Below are positions 34,093 through 42,771 of a DNA stretch of 64,000 nucleotides, one piece after another (position 1 is the first letter of the stretch; each line of letters starts with the position of its first letter). Origin of the DNA: Geobacteraceae bacterium (GTDB lineage: Bacteria > Desulfobacterota > Desulfuromonadia > Geobacterales > Geobacteraceae); assembly GCA_009773645.1 (NCBI GenBank), contig WSYB01000001.1:1-64000 (forward strand). The letters are read 5' to 3'. The translations under genes and the position numbers were made by a program. The notes under the pieces were generated by a model. That model did not search any database. It saw nothing but the letters and a program-made list of their open reading frames with translations, and was not told the origin of the DNA.

Positions 34093-36735
34093 CTACTCCT
34101 GTCCCCTGTTCAGCGTCATCGGGATTTTCATTACAAACCTGCTGCCGCGGCCGTATTCGCTGGTGAAGGTGATCTCCCCCCGCAGCACCTCCGCAACCAG
34201 CTTTCTGGTCAGGTAGAGGCCGAGGCCGGTGCCGTAGACCTTTGTCATGAGCAGCGATTCGAGGCGGACAAACGGCTTGAAGATCTTTGCCTTGTCCTCC
34301 TCTCTGATGCCGATGCCGCTGTCTTCGATACTGATTTCGACGAAATCGGCTTGAGGATCGAGGTTCGAGGACCGAGGTTCTAGGAGTTCTTCATTCTCTC
34401 CCCGCTCCTCGTTCCCCGCGCCTCGGACCATCCGTGCGCTGACGCGCACGAAGCCCCGTTCCGTATACTTAGCCGCGTTGCTCAGCAGGTTGAGGACGCA
34501 CTGCAGAAGCCGGCGCCGGTCGGTGTTTATGCTTTGCCGCAGGTTGTTGACCTCCAGTTCCAGCCCCTTGTCCCTTATCTCCTTCTCCAGGGCGGTTACC
34601 GCCTCCGCGATCAGGTCATGGAGATCGAACTCTTCTCCCCGGACCTCGATCTGTCCGGCCTCGATCTTCGACACATCGATGACGTCGTTGATCAGCATCA
34701 GCAGGTATCTGCCGGCGCGCAGCACGGTGGCCATGTTCTCCTTCTGCTCATCGTTCAACGGTCCAACCCATTCGTTGAGGAGAATGCTGGAAAAACCGAT
34801 GACCGAGTTGAGCGGGGTCCGCAATTCGTGGCTCATGGAAGCGATGAACATCGACTTGAGGCGGTCGAGCTCCATGAGCTTGCGGTTGGCCTCCTCCATC
34901 TCTCTGGTCCGTTCCGTCACCTTCTTTTCGAGGGTGGCGGTTTGGAACAGGGTCTCCTCATGGAGGCGGGCCGCCTCGATGAGGAGCGCCACGTGGGCGG
35001 TCACGGTTTCCAGGAGGCGGAGGCTCCGCTCGCTCGGCTTCTTATCGGTAGTGGTGAAGACGCACAGCACGCCGACGCATTTGCGCCTCGGGGTGACGAG
35101 GGGAAAGGCGGCGTTAAAGCGGATATCCGCCTGGCTGCTCTCATAGCCGGTCGCGACCCGAAGAACCGCTTTACGGTCCGGGAGGATGAGCGGTTTGAGC
35201 TCCCGGGCGCAGCTCCCATAGGCACACTCCCCGATCCGCATCATCCGGTTGGCGAGGTCGATGACCTCAACCCGGCCGGTGCCGTGATGGGCCGCAAGCT
35301 GCAGGATTCCGTCGGGGGCCAGGAGGCAGATGCTCCCCTCTTCCAGGCCGGCAATCTTCAGGGACTCTTCCAGGACCCGCGCGAGGATTTCCCGCTGGTC
35401 GAGAATGTTCGCGTAGGCGGTGACCACCCGGTTGATGGCGGAAAGCTCCTCGTTGGTCGCCTTCAGCGCTTCCTCCGCTTCTTTTCGTTCGGTGATGTCC
35501 GCAACGAGGCCGTCGTAGGCGACTAGGCGCCTTTCCCGGTCGTAGCGGGGGACCGGGGTGTTCTTGATCCAGTGAATCCGGCCGTCCTTGTGCATGATGC
35601 GGTGCTCGATGGGGGGAGCTTCTCCCCCCGCAAGTACTTTAGCGGCCTGGTCCAGGACGGCTTGCCGGTCATCCTCATGGACCATGCGCAGCCAGAAGCC
35701 GGGGTCGGCGGCGTACTCGTCGGGGGCATAGCCGGTCACCGCCACGCACCCCGGTCCGTGCGACGTGCCGGAAGGCCTGCCGTCCTCCACCCGGACCGTA
35801 TAAATGTAGTCCGTCACCGACTCGAGGAGACGGCGGTAGCGCGCCTCGCTCTCCCTGAGGGCCTCCTCTGCCTCCGTCCGTTCTGCTATTTCTTGCGACA
35901 GCTGCGCGGTCCGTTCCGTTACCCGCTGTTCCAGCAATGCGTTGAGCCCTTTCAGTTCCGCCAGGGTCTGCTGGTAGATGAAGAAGAGGTAGTAGAGGAT
36001 GTGGAGAAATGCCACCTGCCGCAACAGGTGCCAGAACCACCAGTCGGCAAACCATATCTCGGAGAACGGAAACAGAATGCCGGCCATGCCGAAGAGGAGG
36101 CAGAGGCTGGCGAACAGGAAGTCGTCAAAGCCTTTTGCGGAGCAGTACCGGCGAACGAAGTAGATTGCCGCGACTAGGAAGAAAAATCCTCCGAGGGAGG
36201 TGATGGCTTTGGCGGCGGGAGTAAAGACATTCTGGCCTATCATTACCGGAAAAAGATCGGGAAATGCGATCGCGAGATATCCGAGACCGCCGACAGTGGC
36301 AACGGTGACAAGCGGCAGCAGGTCGGTTGCGTGCGACCGGGAAAGACGCGACGGCAGCCAGACGAGGGTGAACAGGAAGCCGCCGGTCAAGGAGGACGCG
36401 CAGCGCAGCCAGACGAAAGTGGTATTAACCGTCTGTACGGCATGCAGCCCGTCCAGCATCCCAATGGCGAGGAGCCCGCTGGCGATCCAGATGTGGTGAT
36501 CCATGCCTCTGCTCTGTTTCCTCAGGAAGATGAGGAGGGCGGCCAGCAGGAAGGCGGCCTGCACCCCCAGCGCTTCCAGGAACGCGTGGAGCGGTTCGTG
36601 AAGCAGACGCCAATCGCGGAAGAACAGACGCAGGAACACCGTACCGCCGACCGGGATGACAACCCCCAGGAGCAATATGCCGAGTATGCCGCGTTTAAAC
36701 CTTTTTGTCGCCGGACCTCTCTCCATTCCGCCCAT
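34093..36735 (-). CDS. Membrane sensor histidine kinase (MASE3-like, PAS, GAF, HisKA, HATPase)
   Basis: About 880 aa. N-terminal eight-helix membrane domain like MASE3 (residues about 15-265), a coiled coil (LNALLEQRVTERTAQLSQEI), PAS (about 290-420), GAF (about 440-590), HisKA with ASMSHELRTPLNSVIGFSS, and HATPase_c (NAAKYTERGFV, DSGIGI, GTGLGLYLTRKLV). The ATPase domain has an extra segment (GAGNEERGENEELLEPRSSN) encoded by a heptamer array at 34351-34430. ATG at 36735 is a likely start; a GGCGGGAAG site is close. Operon with the phosphatase and CheY genes. Confidence 0.92.
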   Translation of the reverse strand: MGGMERGPATKRFKRGILGILLLGVVIPVGGTVFLRLFFRDWRLLHEPLHAFLEALGVQAAFLLAALLIFLRKQSRGMDHHIWIASGLLAIGMLDGLHAVQTVNTTFVWLRCASSLTGGFLFTLVWLPSRLSRSHATDLLPLVTVATVGGLGYLAIAFPDLFPVMIGQNVFTPAAKAITSLGGFFFLVAAIYFVRRYCSAKGFDDFLFASLCLLFGMAGILFPFSEIWFADWWFWHLLRQVAFLHILYYLFFIYQQTLAELKGLNALLEQRVTERTAQLSQEIAERTEAEEALRESEARYRRLLESVTDYIYTVRVEDGRPSGTSHGPGCVAVTGYAPDEYAADPGFWLRMVHEDDRQAVLDQAAKVLAGGEAPPIEHRIMHKDGRIHWIKNTPVPRYDRERRLVAYDGLVADITERKEAEEALKATNEELSAINRVVTAYANILDQREILARVLEESLKIAGLEEGSICLLAPDGILQLAAHHGTGRVEVIDLANRMMRIGECAYGSCARELKPLILPDRKAVLRVATGYESSQADIRFNAAFPLVTPRRKCVGVLCVFTTTDKKPSERSLRLLETVTAHVALLIEAARLHEETLFQTATLEKKVTERTREMEEANRKLMELDRLKSMFIASMSHELRTPLNSVIGFSSILLNEWVGPLNDEQKENMATVLRAGRYLLMLINDVIDVSKIEAGQIEVRGEEFDLHDLIAEAVTALEKEIRDKGLELEVNNLRQSINTDRRRLLQCVLNLLSNAAKYTERGFVRVSARMVRGAGNEERGENEELLEPRSSNLDPQADFVEISIEDSGIGIREEDKAKIFKPFVRLESLLMTKVYGTGLGLYLTRKLVAEVLRGEITFTSEYGRGSRFVMKIPMTLNRGQE
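34351..34430. repeat. Heptamer array in frame within a histidine kinase gene
   Basis: About 11 units of 7 with alternating GAGGATC/GAGGTTC-type sequence on one side (from 34353) and CCGCTCC/TCGTTCC/CCGCGCC on the other (to 34430). The arms are partly complementary (GAGG- against CCTC-). Encoded residues are about 769-795 of the kinase, between strands of the ATPase domain. No stop codon arises. Confidence 0.8.
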
Positions 36736-36920
36736 TCTTCCCGCCGACGTTGGCGCCAAGCCCCGATTACCGGCTGATAAATGTGCTTGCATCTCAATTG
36801 TAGCATGGAAATGGAGGTGTGCAACGATCCACTGCGGTCAACGGCACAGGCGAGCTGAAGGTGTAAAAAGCAGTTGCACGATTCGAATGTGTCGATGGTT
36901 ATTTTTCATCGGTCTGCTGG

Positions 36921-38054
36921 TCAGAAAGAGCCGAAGATCGTCTCTAACCGCAGGAGGACCCCCGGAGTGTACTTGTAGTCCCGGTCCCGGGGGAAGGTGA
37001 GCTGGGGGGCGACTTCAAAGAAGAGCCATTTCCGCCAAAACTGCTGCCGGTACAGGACCCGCAGCCGGATCTCCTCCAGATTGTGGTTGGGGCTGGTCCG
37101 GAAGAAGTTGTTCCATTGGTACTCCATCACGATTCGGGGATTCAGGCGGTGAAAAGTGGTGAACCGCACGTCGTAGAAGTAGCCATGCTGTTCACTGAAC
37201 CAGGAGCCGTCGAAGGTGTGACGGAAGAGCATCTTGTCGTTGATCGGCCGGTCGAGGTCGACGGTGGTCCGCACCTCCATGGTGTAGTCCACGAGGGCGA
37301 TCACCCGCTGGTTGAAGCGCAGAAGCCACTCGGAGAAGGCGAAATTCTGTCGGTAACGCGGCTCCAGGAAGGGGGTCGGCACGAAGCGCGGAAAGCGTAT
37401 CCCCACCTGGAGGCTGATGCTGCGGTCCAGGGTCGACTCGAAGAAGTAGCGCAGCGAGGCGAAGAAGCTCTCCCTGTTGGCGTCGAGGAACTGCTGCCGG
37501 ACCTCCTGCAGGGGGGCGGGTTGGAACTCGTTTTCCTCCTCGTCTCCTGCCAGCAGAAAATTCACGCGGTTCTTGAGCACCGGCATCTCGAGCCGGAAGT
37601 TGAGACGGGCATCGTACTTGACGTCCTCTCTCTCTTTGATCAGGGCGGAGAGACCGAGTTTAAGGTGGGATCTCTGGCACTCGCTCACGACCCGCTCATC
37701 GGCGAAGAATGAGTCGAACCACTCGGCCGTAGCCAAAAGCCCATGGGATATCCTGGCATGGGTCTCGTCGATTACCACTTCCGACTCTTCCAGTATCTCC
37801 TCCAACTGCTCGCCGAGCCCTTCCGTCTCTTCCTCTTCCTCTTCCTCTTCCTCCTCGGTCTCTGTCTCTTCCGACGGCGCCTGGAGACTCTCCGGAGGAA
37901 CACTCTCCCCCCCTTCGACAGCCGGCGAGGGGAGAGGGGCTGCCAAGGCCGCTGCCACCGGAATCGGGACAAAACGCGCGACGACCGGGGGGAAGCCCGG
38001 TCCGGAGCTGCCCAGCAGAATGAGGGTCAGGAAAAAGAGGATGCGTTTCGACAC
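36921..38054 (-). CDS. Hypothetical outer-membrane protein with an acidic linker
   Basis: 377 aa. A signal peptide (MSKRILFFLTLILLGSSGPG, cleavage likely near residue 37-40), then a Pro/Glu-rich stretch with a run of about ten Glu (37827-37857 on DNA, a TCTTCC microsatellite). Then about 280 residues of alternating hydrophobic strands rich in aromatic residues (KYDARLNFRLEMPVLKNRVN), ending in aromatic F, as in beta-barrels. No domain recognised. It precedes the signalling operon, same strand, and is followed by no clear terminator. Confidence 0.7.
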   Translation of the reverse strand: MSKRILFFLTLILLGSSGPGFPPVVARFVPIPVAAALAAPLPSPAVEGGESVPPESLQAPSEETETEEEEEEEEEETEGLGEQLEEILEESEVVIDETHARISHGLLATAEWFDSFFADERVVSECQRSHLKLGLSALIKEREDVKYDARLNFRLEMPVLKNRVNFLLAGDEEENEFQPAPLQEVRQQFLDANRESFFASLRYFFESTLDRSISLQVGIRFPRFVPTPFLEPRYRQNFAFSEWLLRFNQRVIALVDYTMEVRTTVDLDRPINDKMLFRHTFDGSWFSEQHGYFYDVRFTTFHRLNPRIVMEYQWNNFFRTSPNHNLEEIRLRVLYRQQFWRKWLFFEVAPQLTFPRDRDYKYTPGVLLRLETIFGSF

Positions 38055-38137
38055 TGGTCGCCCCTTGGCCGTAAGAAAAACAGCTTCATGATGAAGAATA
38101 CCATAAAATTATTCCGCTGAACAGGGTGGCGCTTAAC

Positions 38138-39184
38138 TTACCCTTCCTCCCCGATGTCGGGATACTCCTCTTCCTCTCCCAGGTAGTTTCGCACGAGTAG
38201 TCTCCCTTCTTCACGCCGCACGTACTCCGGGAGAATAGGCACCTTTCCCTTCCCTCCCGGCAGATCGATGACGTAATAGGGGGTGGCAAGCCCGGAAGTA
38301 TGACCGCGCAGCCCTTCCATGATCCCGATCCCCCGCTGTACCCCAGTGCGGAAGTGTCCGGTCCCCCTGACCAGGTCCATCTGGTGGATGTAGTAGGGGC
38401 GCACCCGGATGGCGAGAAGTTTCTGCATGAGACTCTTCATCACTGCCGGCTCGTCGTTCACCCCGCGCAGCAGCACGGTCTGGTTGCCGAGGGGGATGCC
38501 TGCGTCGGCAAGTTTTGCGCAGGCCGCCGCGGATTCCAGGGTGATCTCCCGGGGGTGGTTGAATTGGGTGTTGAGGTAGAGGGGGTGGTGTTTTTGCAGC
38601 ATCCGGCAGAGCGCCGGCGTCACCCGCTCCGGCATGGTCACCGGGACGCGGCTGCCGATCCTTATGATCTCCACGTGGTCGATCTCGCGCAGCCGGGAGA
38701 GGATGTCGTCCAGCACGTCGTCGGGCAGTAAGAGCGGGTCGCCGCCGGAGAGGATGACGTCCCGGATCTCACGGTTGCCGGCGATATAGGCGAGGGGTTG
38801 ATCGAAGGAGGACGGCAAGGGGGTCCCGCCGGCGCATCCGACGCTTCTCTTGCGCATGCAGAACCGGCAGTAGACCGCGCAGGTATTGGAAATGAGCCAG
38901 ACGACCCGGTCCGGGTAGCGGTGAATGATCCCCGGCACGGGGGAGAGCCGCTCCTCGTCGAGGGGGTCTGCCGACTGGTCATCTTCAAGCTCAAGCGGGT
39001 CGGGGACGCACTGCCGCCAGATGGGGTCGCCAACCTCTAGGATGAGACTCAGGTAATGCGGCGTGATCCGCATGGGGTAGCGCTGCGCCACTTTCCTGAG
39101 CGGCTCAGGGTCTATCTCAAAACGCCCGAGCAACTCTTCCGGGTCCTTTAAACTATTGGCAAGGCTTATCCGCCAATGCTCCAT
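38138..39184 (-). CDS. epmB: EF-P beta-lysylation protein (lysine 2,3-aminomutase-like radical SAM)
   Basis: 348 aa. Radical-SAM cluster motif CAVYCRFC (CxxxCxxC), followed by RKRSVGCAGG and the KamA-type PLP segment. EpmB converts (S)-alpha-lysine to (R)-beta-lysine for EpmA. ATG at 39184 (MEHWRISLANS) is preferred; the longer frame begins with TTG and lacks a good site. The gene is 6 kb from efp-epmA but in the same block, and its C-terminus (ERVRREEGRLLVR-type region) is typical of EpmB. Confidence 0.9.
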   Translation of the reverse strand: MEHWRISLANSLKDPEELLGRFEIDPEPLRKVAQRYPMRITPHYLSLILEVGDPIWRQCVPDPLELEDDQSADPLDEERLSPVPGIIHRYPDRVVWLISNTCAVYCRFCMRKRSVGCAGGTPLPSSFDQPLAYIAGNREIRDVILSGGDPLLLPDDVLDDILSRLREIDHVEIIRIGSRVPVTMPERVTPALCRMLQKHHPLYLNTQFNHPREITLESAAACAKLADAGIPLGNQTVLLRGVNDEPAVMKSLMQKLLAIRVRPYYIHQMDLVRGTGHFRTGVQRGIGIMEGLRGHTSGLATPYYVIDLPGGKGKVPILPEYVRREEGRLLVRNYLGEEEEYPDIGEEG

Positions 39185-39268
39185 CGTAGGTCCAATTTCT
39201 GTGAACAAATCAAAGAAGGCGGAGATCAAATCCCCGCCACAGAAGGTGTTTCGCTGGATTCTCCTTCG

Positions 39269-40186
39269 TTACACTTCGAGGGCGCCGATCAGTTCTTTTA
39301 CGTCCGCGATCCCGTTTTCCACCAGATAGCGCTCCATATCCCGTGCTATGGTCTGGGCAGCGGAGGGGTCGAGAAAATTTGCCGTGCCGATCTGGACCGC
39401 AGTGGCGCCGGCAAGGATGAACTCCAGGGCGTCGATGGCGGACATTATCCCGCCGATGCCGATGATGGGGAGTTTCACCGCCCTGGCCACCTGCCAGACC
39501 ATCCGCAGCGCCACCGGTTTGATGGCGGGACCGGACAGCCCGCCGGTCACGTTTGCCAGCACCGGCCGCCGCTTTTGCAGGTCAATGGCCATGCCGGTCA
39601 GGGTGTTGATGAGCGACAGGGCGTCGGCATCGGCGTCGGCGCAGGCATGGGCCATCTCCACGATGTCGGTGACGTTGGGAGAAAGCTTGACGATGACCGG
39701 CTTGACGGTCGCTTCGCGCACCGCCCGGACCACGGAATAGGCCGCCTTCGGGTCGGTGCCGAAGACGATTCCCCCCAACTTGACATTGGGGCAGGAGATG
39801 TTCACTTCCACCCCGGCCACTTCCGGCACCCGATCCAGGTGGAAGGCCAACTCCGCGTACTCCTCGATGGTGTTGCCGAACAGATTGACGATGACCGGCG
39901 TGTCGACGGTGCGGAGAAAGGGGGTCTTCGTTTTTATAAAGGCTTCGAGACCGACATTCTGCAGCCCGATGGCGTTCAGCATCCCCCCCGGCGTCTCGAC
40001 GATGCGGGGAGTCGGGTTGCCGGCCCTGGGCTTGAGGGAAAGCCCCTTAGTAATGATGGCGCCGATCGTTTCGAGGTCCACATACCCGGCAAATTCCTCG
40101 CCATACCCGAAGGTCCCCGATGCGGTCATGACGGGATTCCGCATGTTGATTCCGGCAATTTCCACCGACATGTCAGGTCTTTTCAT
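39269..40186 (-). CDS. pyrD: Dihydroorotate dehydrogenase B, catalytic subunit
   Basis: 305 aa, FMN enzyme oxidising dihydroorotate to orotate. [20 protein letters not shown] at the start, [11 protein letters not shown] and [10 protein letters not shown] in the middle, [14 protein letters not shown] near the FMN phosphate site. A class 1B enzyme, as it is followed by pyrK. ATG at 40186 ([10 protein letters not shown]) has a TTTGGAGAATCG site; the longer frame would translate a repeat array. Upstream of epmB on the same strand. Confidence 0.96.
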   Translation of the reverse strand: MKRPDMSVEIAGINMRNPVMTASGTFGYGEEFAGYVDLETIGAIITKGLSLKPRAGNPTPRIVETPGGMLNAIGLQNVGLEAFIKTKTPFLRTVDTPVIVNLFGNTIEEYAELAFHLDRVPEVAGVEVNISCPNVKLGGIVFGTDPKAAYSVVRAVREATVKPVIVKLSPNVTDIVEMAHACADADADALSLINTLTGMAIDLQKRRPVLANVTGGLSGPAIKPVALRMVWQVARAVKLPIIGIGGIMSAIDALEFILAGATAVQIGTANFLDPSAAQTIARDMERYLVENGIADVKELIGALEV

Positions 40187-40198
40187 CGATTCTCCAAA

Positions 40199-40224
40199 GA
40201 GGGGCGTATGCCATACGCCCCTAC
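40199..40224. repeat. Inverted repeat (AGGGGCGTAT/ATACGCCCCT) ahead of pyrD
   Basis: AGGGGCGTAT, GCC, ATACGCCCCT is a perfect 10-bp stem, followed by ACG. Its end GCCCCTACG is shared with the repeat at 55023-55094. It lies just upstream of the pyrD ribosome-binding site. Confidence 0.7.
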
Positions 40225-40234
40225 GATCAAATAT

Positions 40235-40290
40235 CCGTTCCCCGTTCCCCGCTTTTCGTTTTCCGATTCCCGGTTCCCGATTCCCGGTCC
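40235..40290. repeat. Heptamer repeat array (pyrD-pyrK spacer)
   Basis: Eight consecutive units: CCGTTCC, CCGTTCC, CCGCTTT, TCGTTTT, CCGATTC, CCGGTTC, CCGATTC, CCGGTCC. The last unit abuts the pyrK stop codon (TAG at 40293-40291). It is a single arm, with no complementary partner nearby. Confidence 0.85.
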
Positions 40291-41106
40291 CTAGATCCAC
40301 TGGAGTTCACGGAAATCGAACACCGGCCCGTCCTTGCAGACGCACCGATAGTCCGGGCGGTAATCCTCATGTTCACGTCCTTTTACGACGCATCCAAGGC
40401 ATGCCCCCATTCCGCATGCCATGTACGCTTCCAGTGATACCTGGCAGGGGATGGCGTTACGTCGGGCGATCTCCGCCACAGCCTTGAGCATCGGCATCGG
40501 ACCGCAGGCAAACATGGTCTTTGCCTGATTCTTTTCCGTCAGGTGCCGCTCCATTACCTCGGTCACCAGGCCGCTCACCCCCAGGGTGCCGTCGTCGGTG
40601 GCCACGTATGTCTCGACCCCAAGACGCTCGAATTCGGTAACGCAGAGGATATCCTCCCTGGTTCTGCCGCCGATGAAGAGCCTGACCGGGGATTCCTTTA
40701 CCAGCTCTTTGGCCAGGTAGTAAAGGGGCGCAAGCCCGACCCCCCCTCCCACCAGTATCTTTTCTTCAGTGGGGGTGCCCTGTTCAAACCCCTTCCCCAA
40801 AGGGCCGAGAATGTCCAGGTGATCACCGTGATGGAGGGTTGCGAGCATGACTGTCCCCCTGCCGACAACGCGGTAGAGTATCTCCAGATAGGTCTGCTCG
40901 CTTCCGTCTCCAAATTCCGCAACGGAGCTTCCCAGGTCGAATATTCCGAAGGGACGTCTTAACAGCGGGTCTATGGCATCCCGCACCTTTACCATGACAA
41001 ACTGACCCGGCCTTGACGTCGACAGTCCGTGGGGAGCTGTCAACCGCATCCTGTAATAACCCGGAGATGCCTCTGTATTGGAAATAACCATGGATTTAAA
41101 CTGCAT
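40291..41106 (-). CDS. pyrK: Dihydroorotate dehydrogenase B, electron transfer subunit
   Basis: 271 aa, ferredoxin-reductase-like FAD/[2Fe-2S] protein that passes electrons from PyrD to NAD+. FAD motif [11 protein letters not shown] part [11 protein letters not shown], and a C-terminal iron-sulphur cluster with Cys in [14 protein letters not shown] and [10 protein letters not shown]. Complete and of normal length. Overlaps the rimI stop region (11 bases). The pyrK-pyrD spacer is mostly a repeat array. Confidence 0.95.
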   Translation of the reverse strand: MQFKSMVISNTEASPGYYRMRLTAPHGLSTSRPGQFVMVKVRDAIDPLLRRPFGIFDLGSSVAEFGDGSEQTYLEILYRVVGRGTVMLATLHHGDHLDILGPLGKGFEQGTPTEEKILVGGGVGLAPLYYLAKELVKESPVRLFIGGRTREDILCVTEFERLGVETYVATDDGTLGVSGLVTEVMERHLTEKNQAKTMFACGPMPMLKAVAEIARRNAIPCQVSLEAYMACGMGACLGCVVKGREHEDYRPDYRCVCKDGPVFDFRELQWI

Positions 41107-41581
41107 CGCGCTCTTCCCTGTCCTCTTTGAATATATATTCCATCATGATGGCATCTTCGCCGTTTTCGTAATATCTCTTGCGCCGGCCGGTTTCTTTGAA
41201 GCCGAGTTTTCGGTAAAGCGCAATGGCGGCGTGGTTGGAGGGGCGCACTTCCAGCGAGACAAAGTCGGCTCCCCCTTCCCGGCACTCAGCGATGACCCTT
41301 TCCACCAGCAGTTTTCCCAAGCCGTAACCGCGGAAATCCTTATGGACAGCCACATCAAGAATATGCCCCTCATCGAGGAGGAGCATGGGGCAAATGTAAC
41401 CGATTACCCCCCCTTCAGGACCCAGGGTGACCAGGGGAAAGGCATAGGACGATCTGAGTTCATCGAGAAAATGGGCCCGGTTCCACGGATTGGGAAAAGA
41501 ATTGGACTCTATGGCCAGAACTCCCTCCAGATCCGCTTCGGTCATCGGACAAATGGTAAATTCGGTGAGTTTCTCCTTCAT
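41096..41581 (-). CDS. rimI: Ribosomal-protein-S18-alanine N-acetyltransferase (RimI-type)
   Basis: 161 aa GNAT. MTEADLEGVLAIESNSFPNP at the start, the acetyl-CoA loop in KDFRGYGLGKLLVERVIAEC, and EVRPSNHAAIALYRKLGFKE are the RimI pattern. RimI acetylates the N-terminus of S18 in E. coli and may act on others. First gene of the minus-strand rimI-pyrK-pyrD-epmB run, divergent from purM. Confidence 0.88.
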   Translation of the reverse strand: MKEKLTEFTICPMTEADLEGVLAIESNSFPNPWNRAHFLDELRSSYAFPLVTLGPEGGVIGYICPMLLLDEGHILDVAVHKDFRGYGLGKLLVERVIAECREGGADFVSLEVRPSNHAAIALYRKLGFKETGRRKRYYENGEDAIMMEYIFKEDREERDAV

Positions 41582-41633
41582 TTTCCACGCATCATAAGCA
41601 AACGAAAATGGGTTGTAAACTCTTTTTTCGCGT

Positions 41634-41661
41634 TTGACTTTTCCGTCCGTATAGTTTAGAT
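41634..41661 (+). promoter_or_regulatory. Probable promoter of purM
   Basis: TTGACT, 16 bases, TTAGAT, about 30 bases upstream of the purM start. No PurR-like box is recognised. Confidence 0.5.
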
Positions 41662-41691
41662 TTCCTATTTCAATTCATGGGAGGAACTGCG

Positions 41692-42738
41692 TTGAGCGAT
41701 ACGAAAATCACCTACAAGGATGCCGGAGTGGATATCGATGCCGGCAACAAGTTTGTCAATCTGATAAAACCTCTGGTGAAGGCCACATCGCGGCCGGAGG
41801 TCATTGCGGACATCGGCGGTTTCGGCGGACTATTCTCGCTGAACACCAATAAGTACAAAAATCCGGTGCTGGTGTCCGGCACCGACGGCGTAGGGACCAA
41901 GCTTAAAGTGGCTTTCATGGCCGGAAAACACGATACGGTCGGCATAGACCTGGTCGCCATGTGCGTTAACGACATTATCGTCCAGGGGGCTGAACCTCTC
42001 TTCTTCCTCGACTATCTGGCCACCGGCAAATTGCATCCGGAGAAGGCCGCCGAAATTGTCAAGGGGATTTCCGACGGCTGCGTACAGGCGGGATGTGCTC
42101 TCATCGGCGGGGAAACAGCTGAGATGCCCGGCTTTTACGCCAAGGACGAATATGATCTGGCGGGCTTCACTGTCGGTGTCGTGGAGCGTGACAACATCAT
42201 AGACGGATCATCCATCACGGTCGGCAACAAATTGATCGGCATCACATCCAGCGGCCTGCACAGCAATGGTTTTTCCCTGGCCCGTAAGGTTATCTTCGAA
42301 ATAATGGGCCTCACCATCCATGCTCCCCTCCCCGGCCTCGGCAAGACCGTGGCCGAAGAGCTGCTGACCCCCACCCGCATTTACGTGAAGACCATTCTCA
42401 ACCTGCGTCGGGATTTCCGGGTCAACGGCATTGCCCATATAACCGGCGGAGGACTTCTGGAAAATATCCCCAGGATTTTGCCCCACGGTTGCAAGGCAGT
42501 GATTCATCGGGACAGTTGGCAGATGCCGGACATTTTCAAAATGTTGCAGGAGTCCGGCAATATTGAGGAATCCGAGCTGTTCCGCACCTTTAACTGCGGT
42601 ATCGGCATGGTGTTGGCAGTCCCTGAGAATGAAGCGGAGGAAATTCTGATCAGGCTCTCAGGACTGAATGAACAGGCATTTCCCATTGGCGAAGTTGCCA
42701 AGTGCAAACCTGGCGAAGAGTGCGTAGAACTGGTGTGA
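41692..42738 (+). CDS. purM: Phosphoribosylformylglycinamidine cyclo-ligase
   Basis: AIR synthetase, fifth step of purine synthesis. 348 aa from TTG at 41692. The TTG is chosen because GGGAGGA lies 6 bases upstream and MSDTKITYKDAGVDI is the family start; the ATG at 41677 is inside that ribosome-binding site. VSGTDGVGTKLKVAF, GGETAEMPGFY and FNCGIGMVLAV are PurM signatures. Followed by purN. Confidence 0.96.
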   Translation: MSDTKITYKDAGVDIDAGNKFVNLIKPLVKATSRPEVIADIGGFGGLFSLNTNKYKNPVLVSGTDGVGTKLKVAFMAGKHDTVGIDLVAMCVNDIIVQGAEPLFFLDYLATGKLHPEKAAEIVKGISDGCVQAGCALIGGETAEMPGFYAKDEYDLAGFTVGVVERDNIIDGSSITVGNKLIGITSSGLHSNGFSLARKVIFEIMGLTIHAPLPGLGKTVAEELLTPTRIYVKTILNLRRDFRVNGIAHITGGGLLENIPRILPHGCKAVIHRDSWQMPDIFKMLQESGNIEESELFRTFNCGIGMVLAVPENEAEEILIRLSGLNEQAFPIGEVAKCKPGEECVELV

Positions 42739-42750
42739 CGACGGTGAAAC

Positions 42751-42771
42751 GTGAGGAGTGAGGAGTGAGGA
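42751..42771 (+). repeat. Heptamer array forming the purN start region
   Basis: GTGAGGA three times in a row (42751-42771). The third unit begins at the purN start codon (GTG at 42765), and earlier units provide GAGGA ribosome-binding sequence seven bases before it. Confidence 0.85.

Noticed and set aside
40187-40300. N-terminal extension of PyrD (38 extra codons)
   Set aside because: The extension translates the heptamer array and a palindrome, whereas ATG at 40186 has a good ribosome-binding site and starts at the family's normal residue.
41677-41691. ATG at 41677 as purM start
   Set aside because: It overlaps the GGGAGGA ribosome-binding site of the TTG at 41692, which gives the usual PurM N-terminus.
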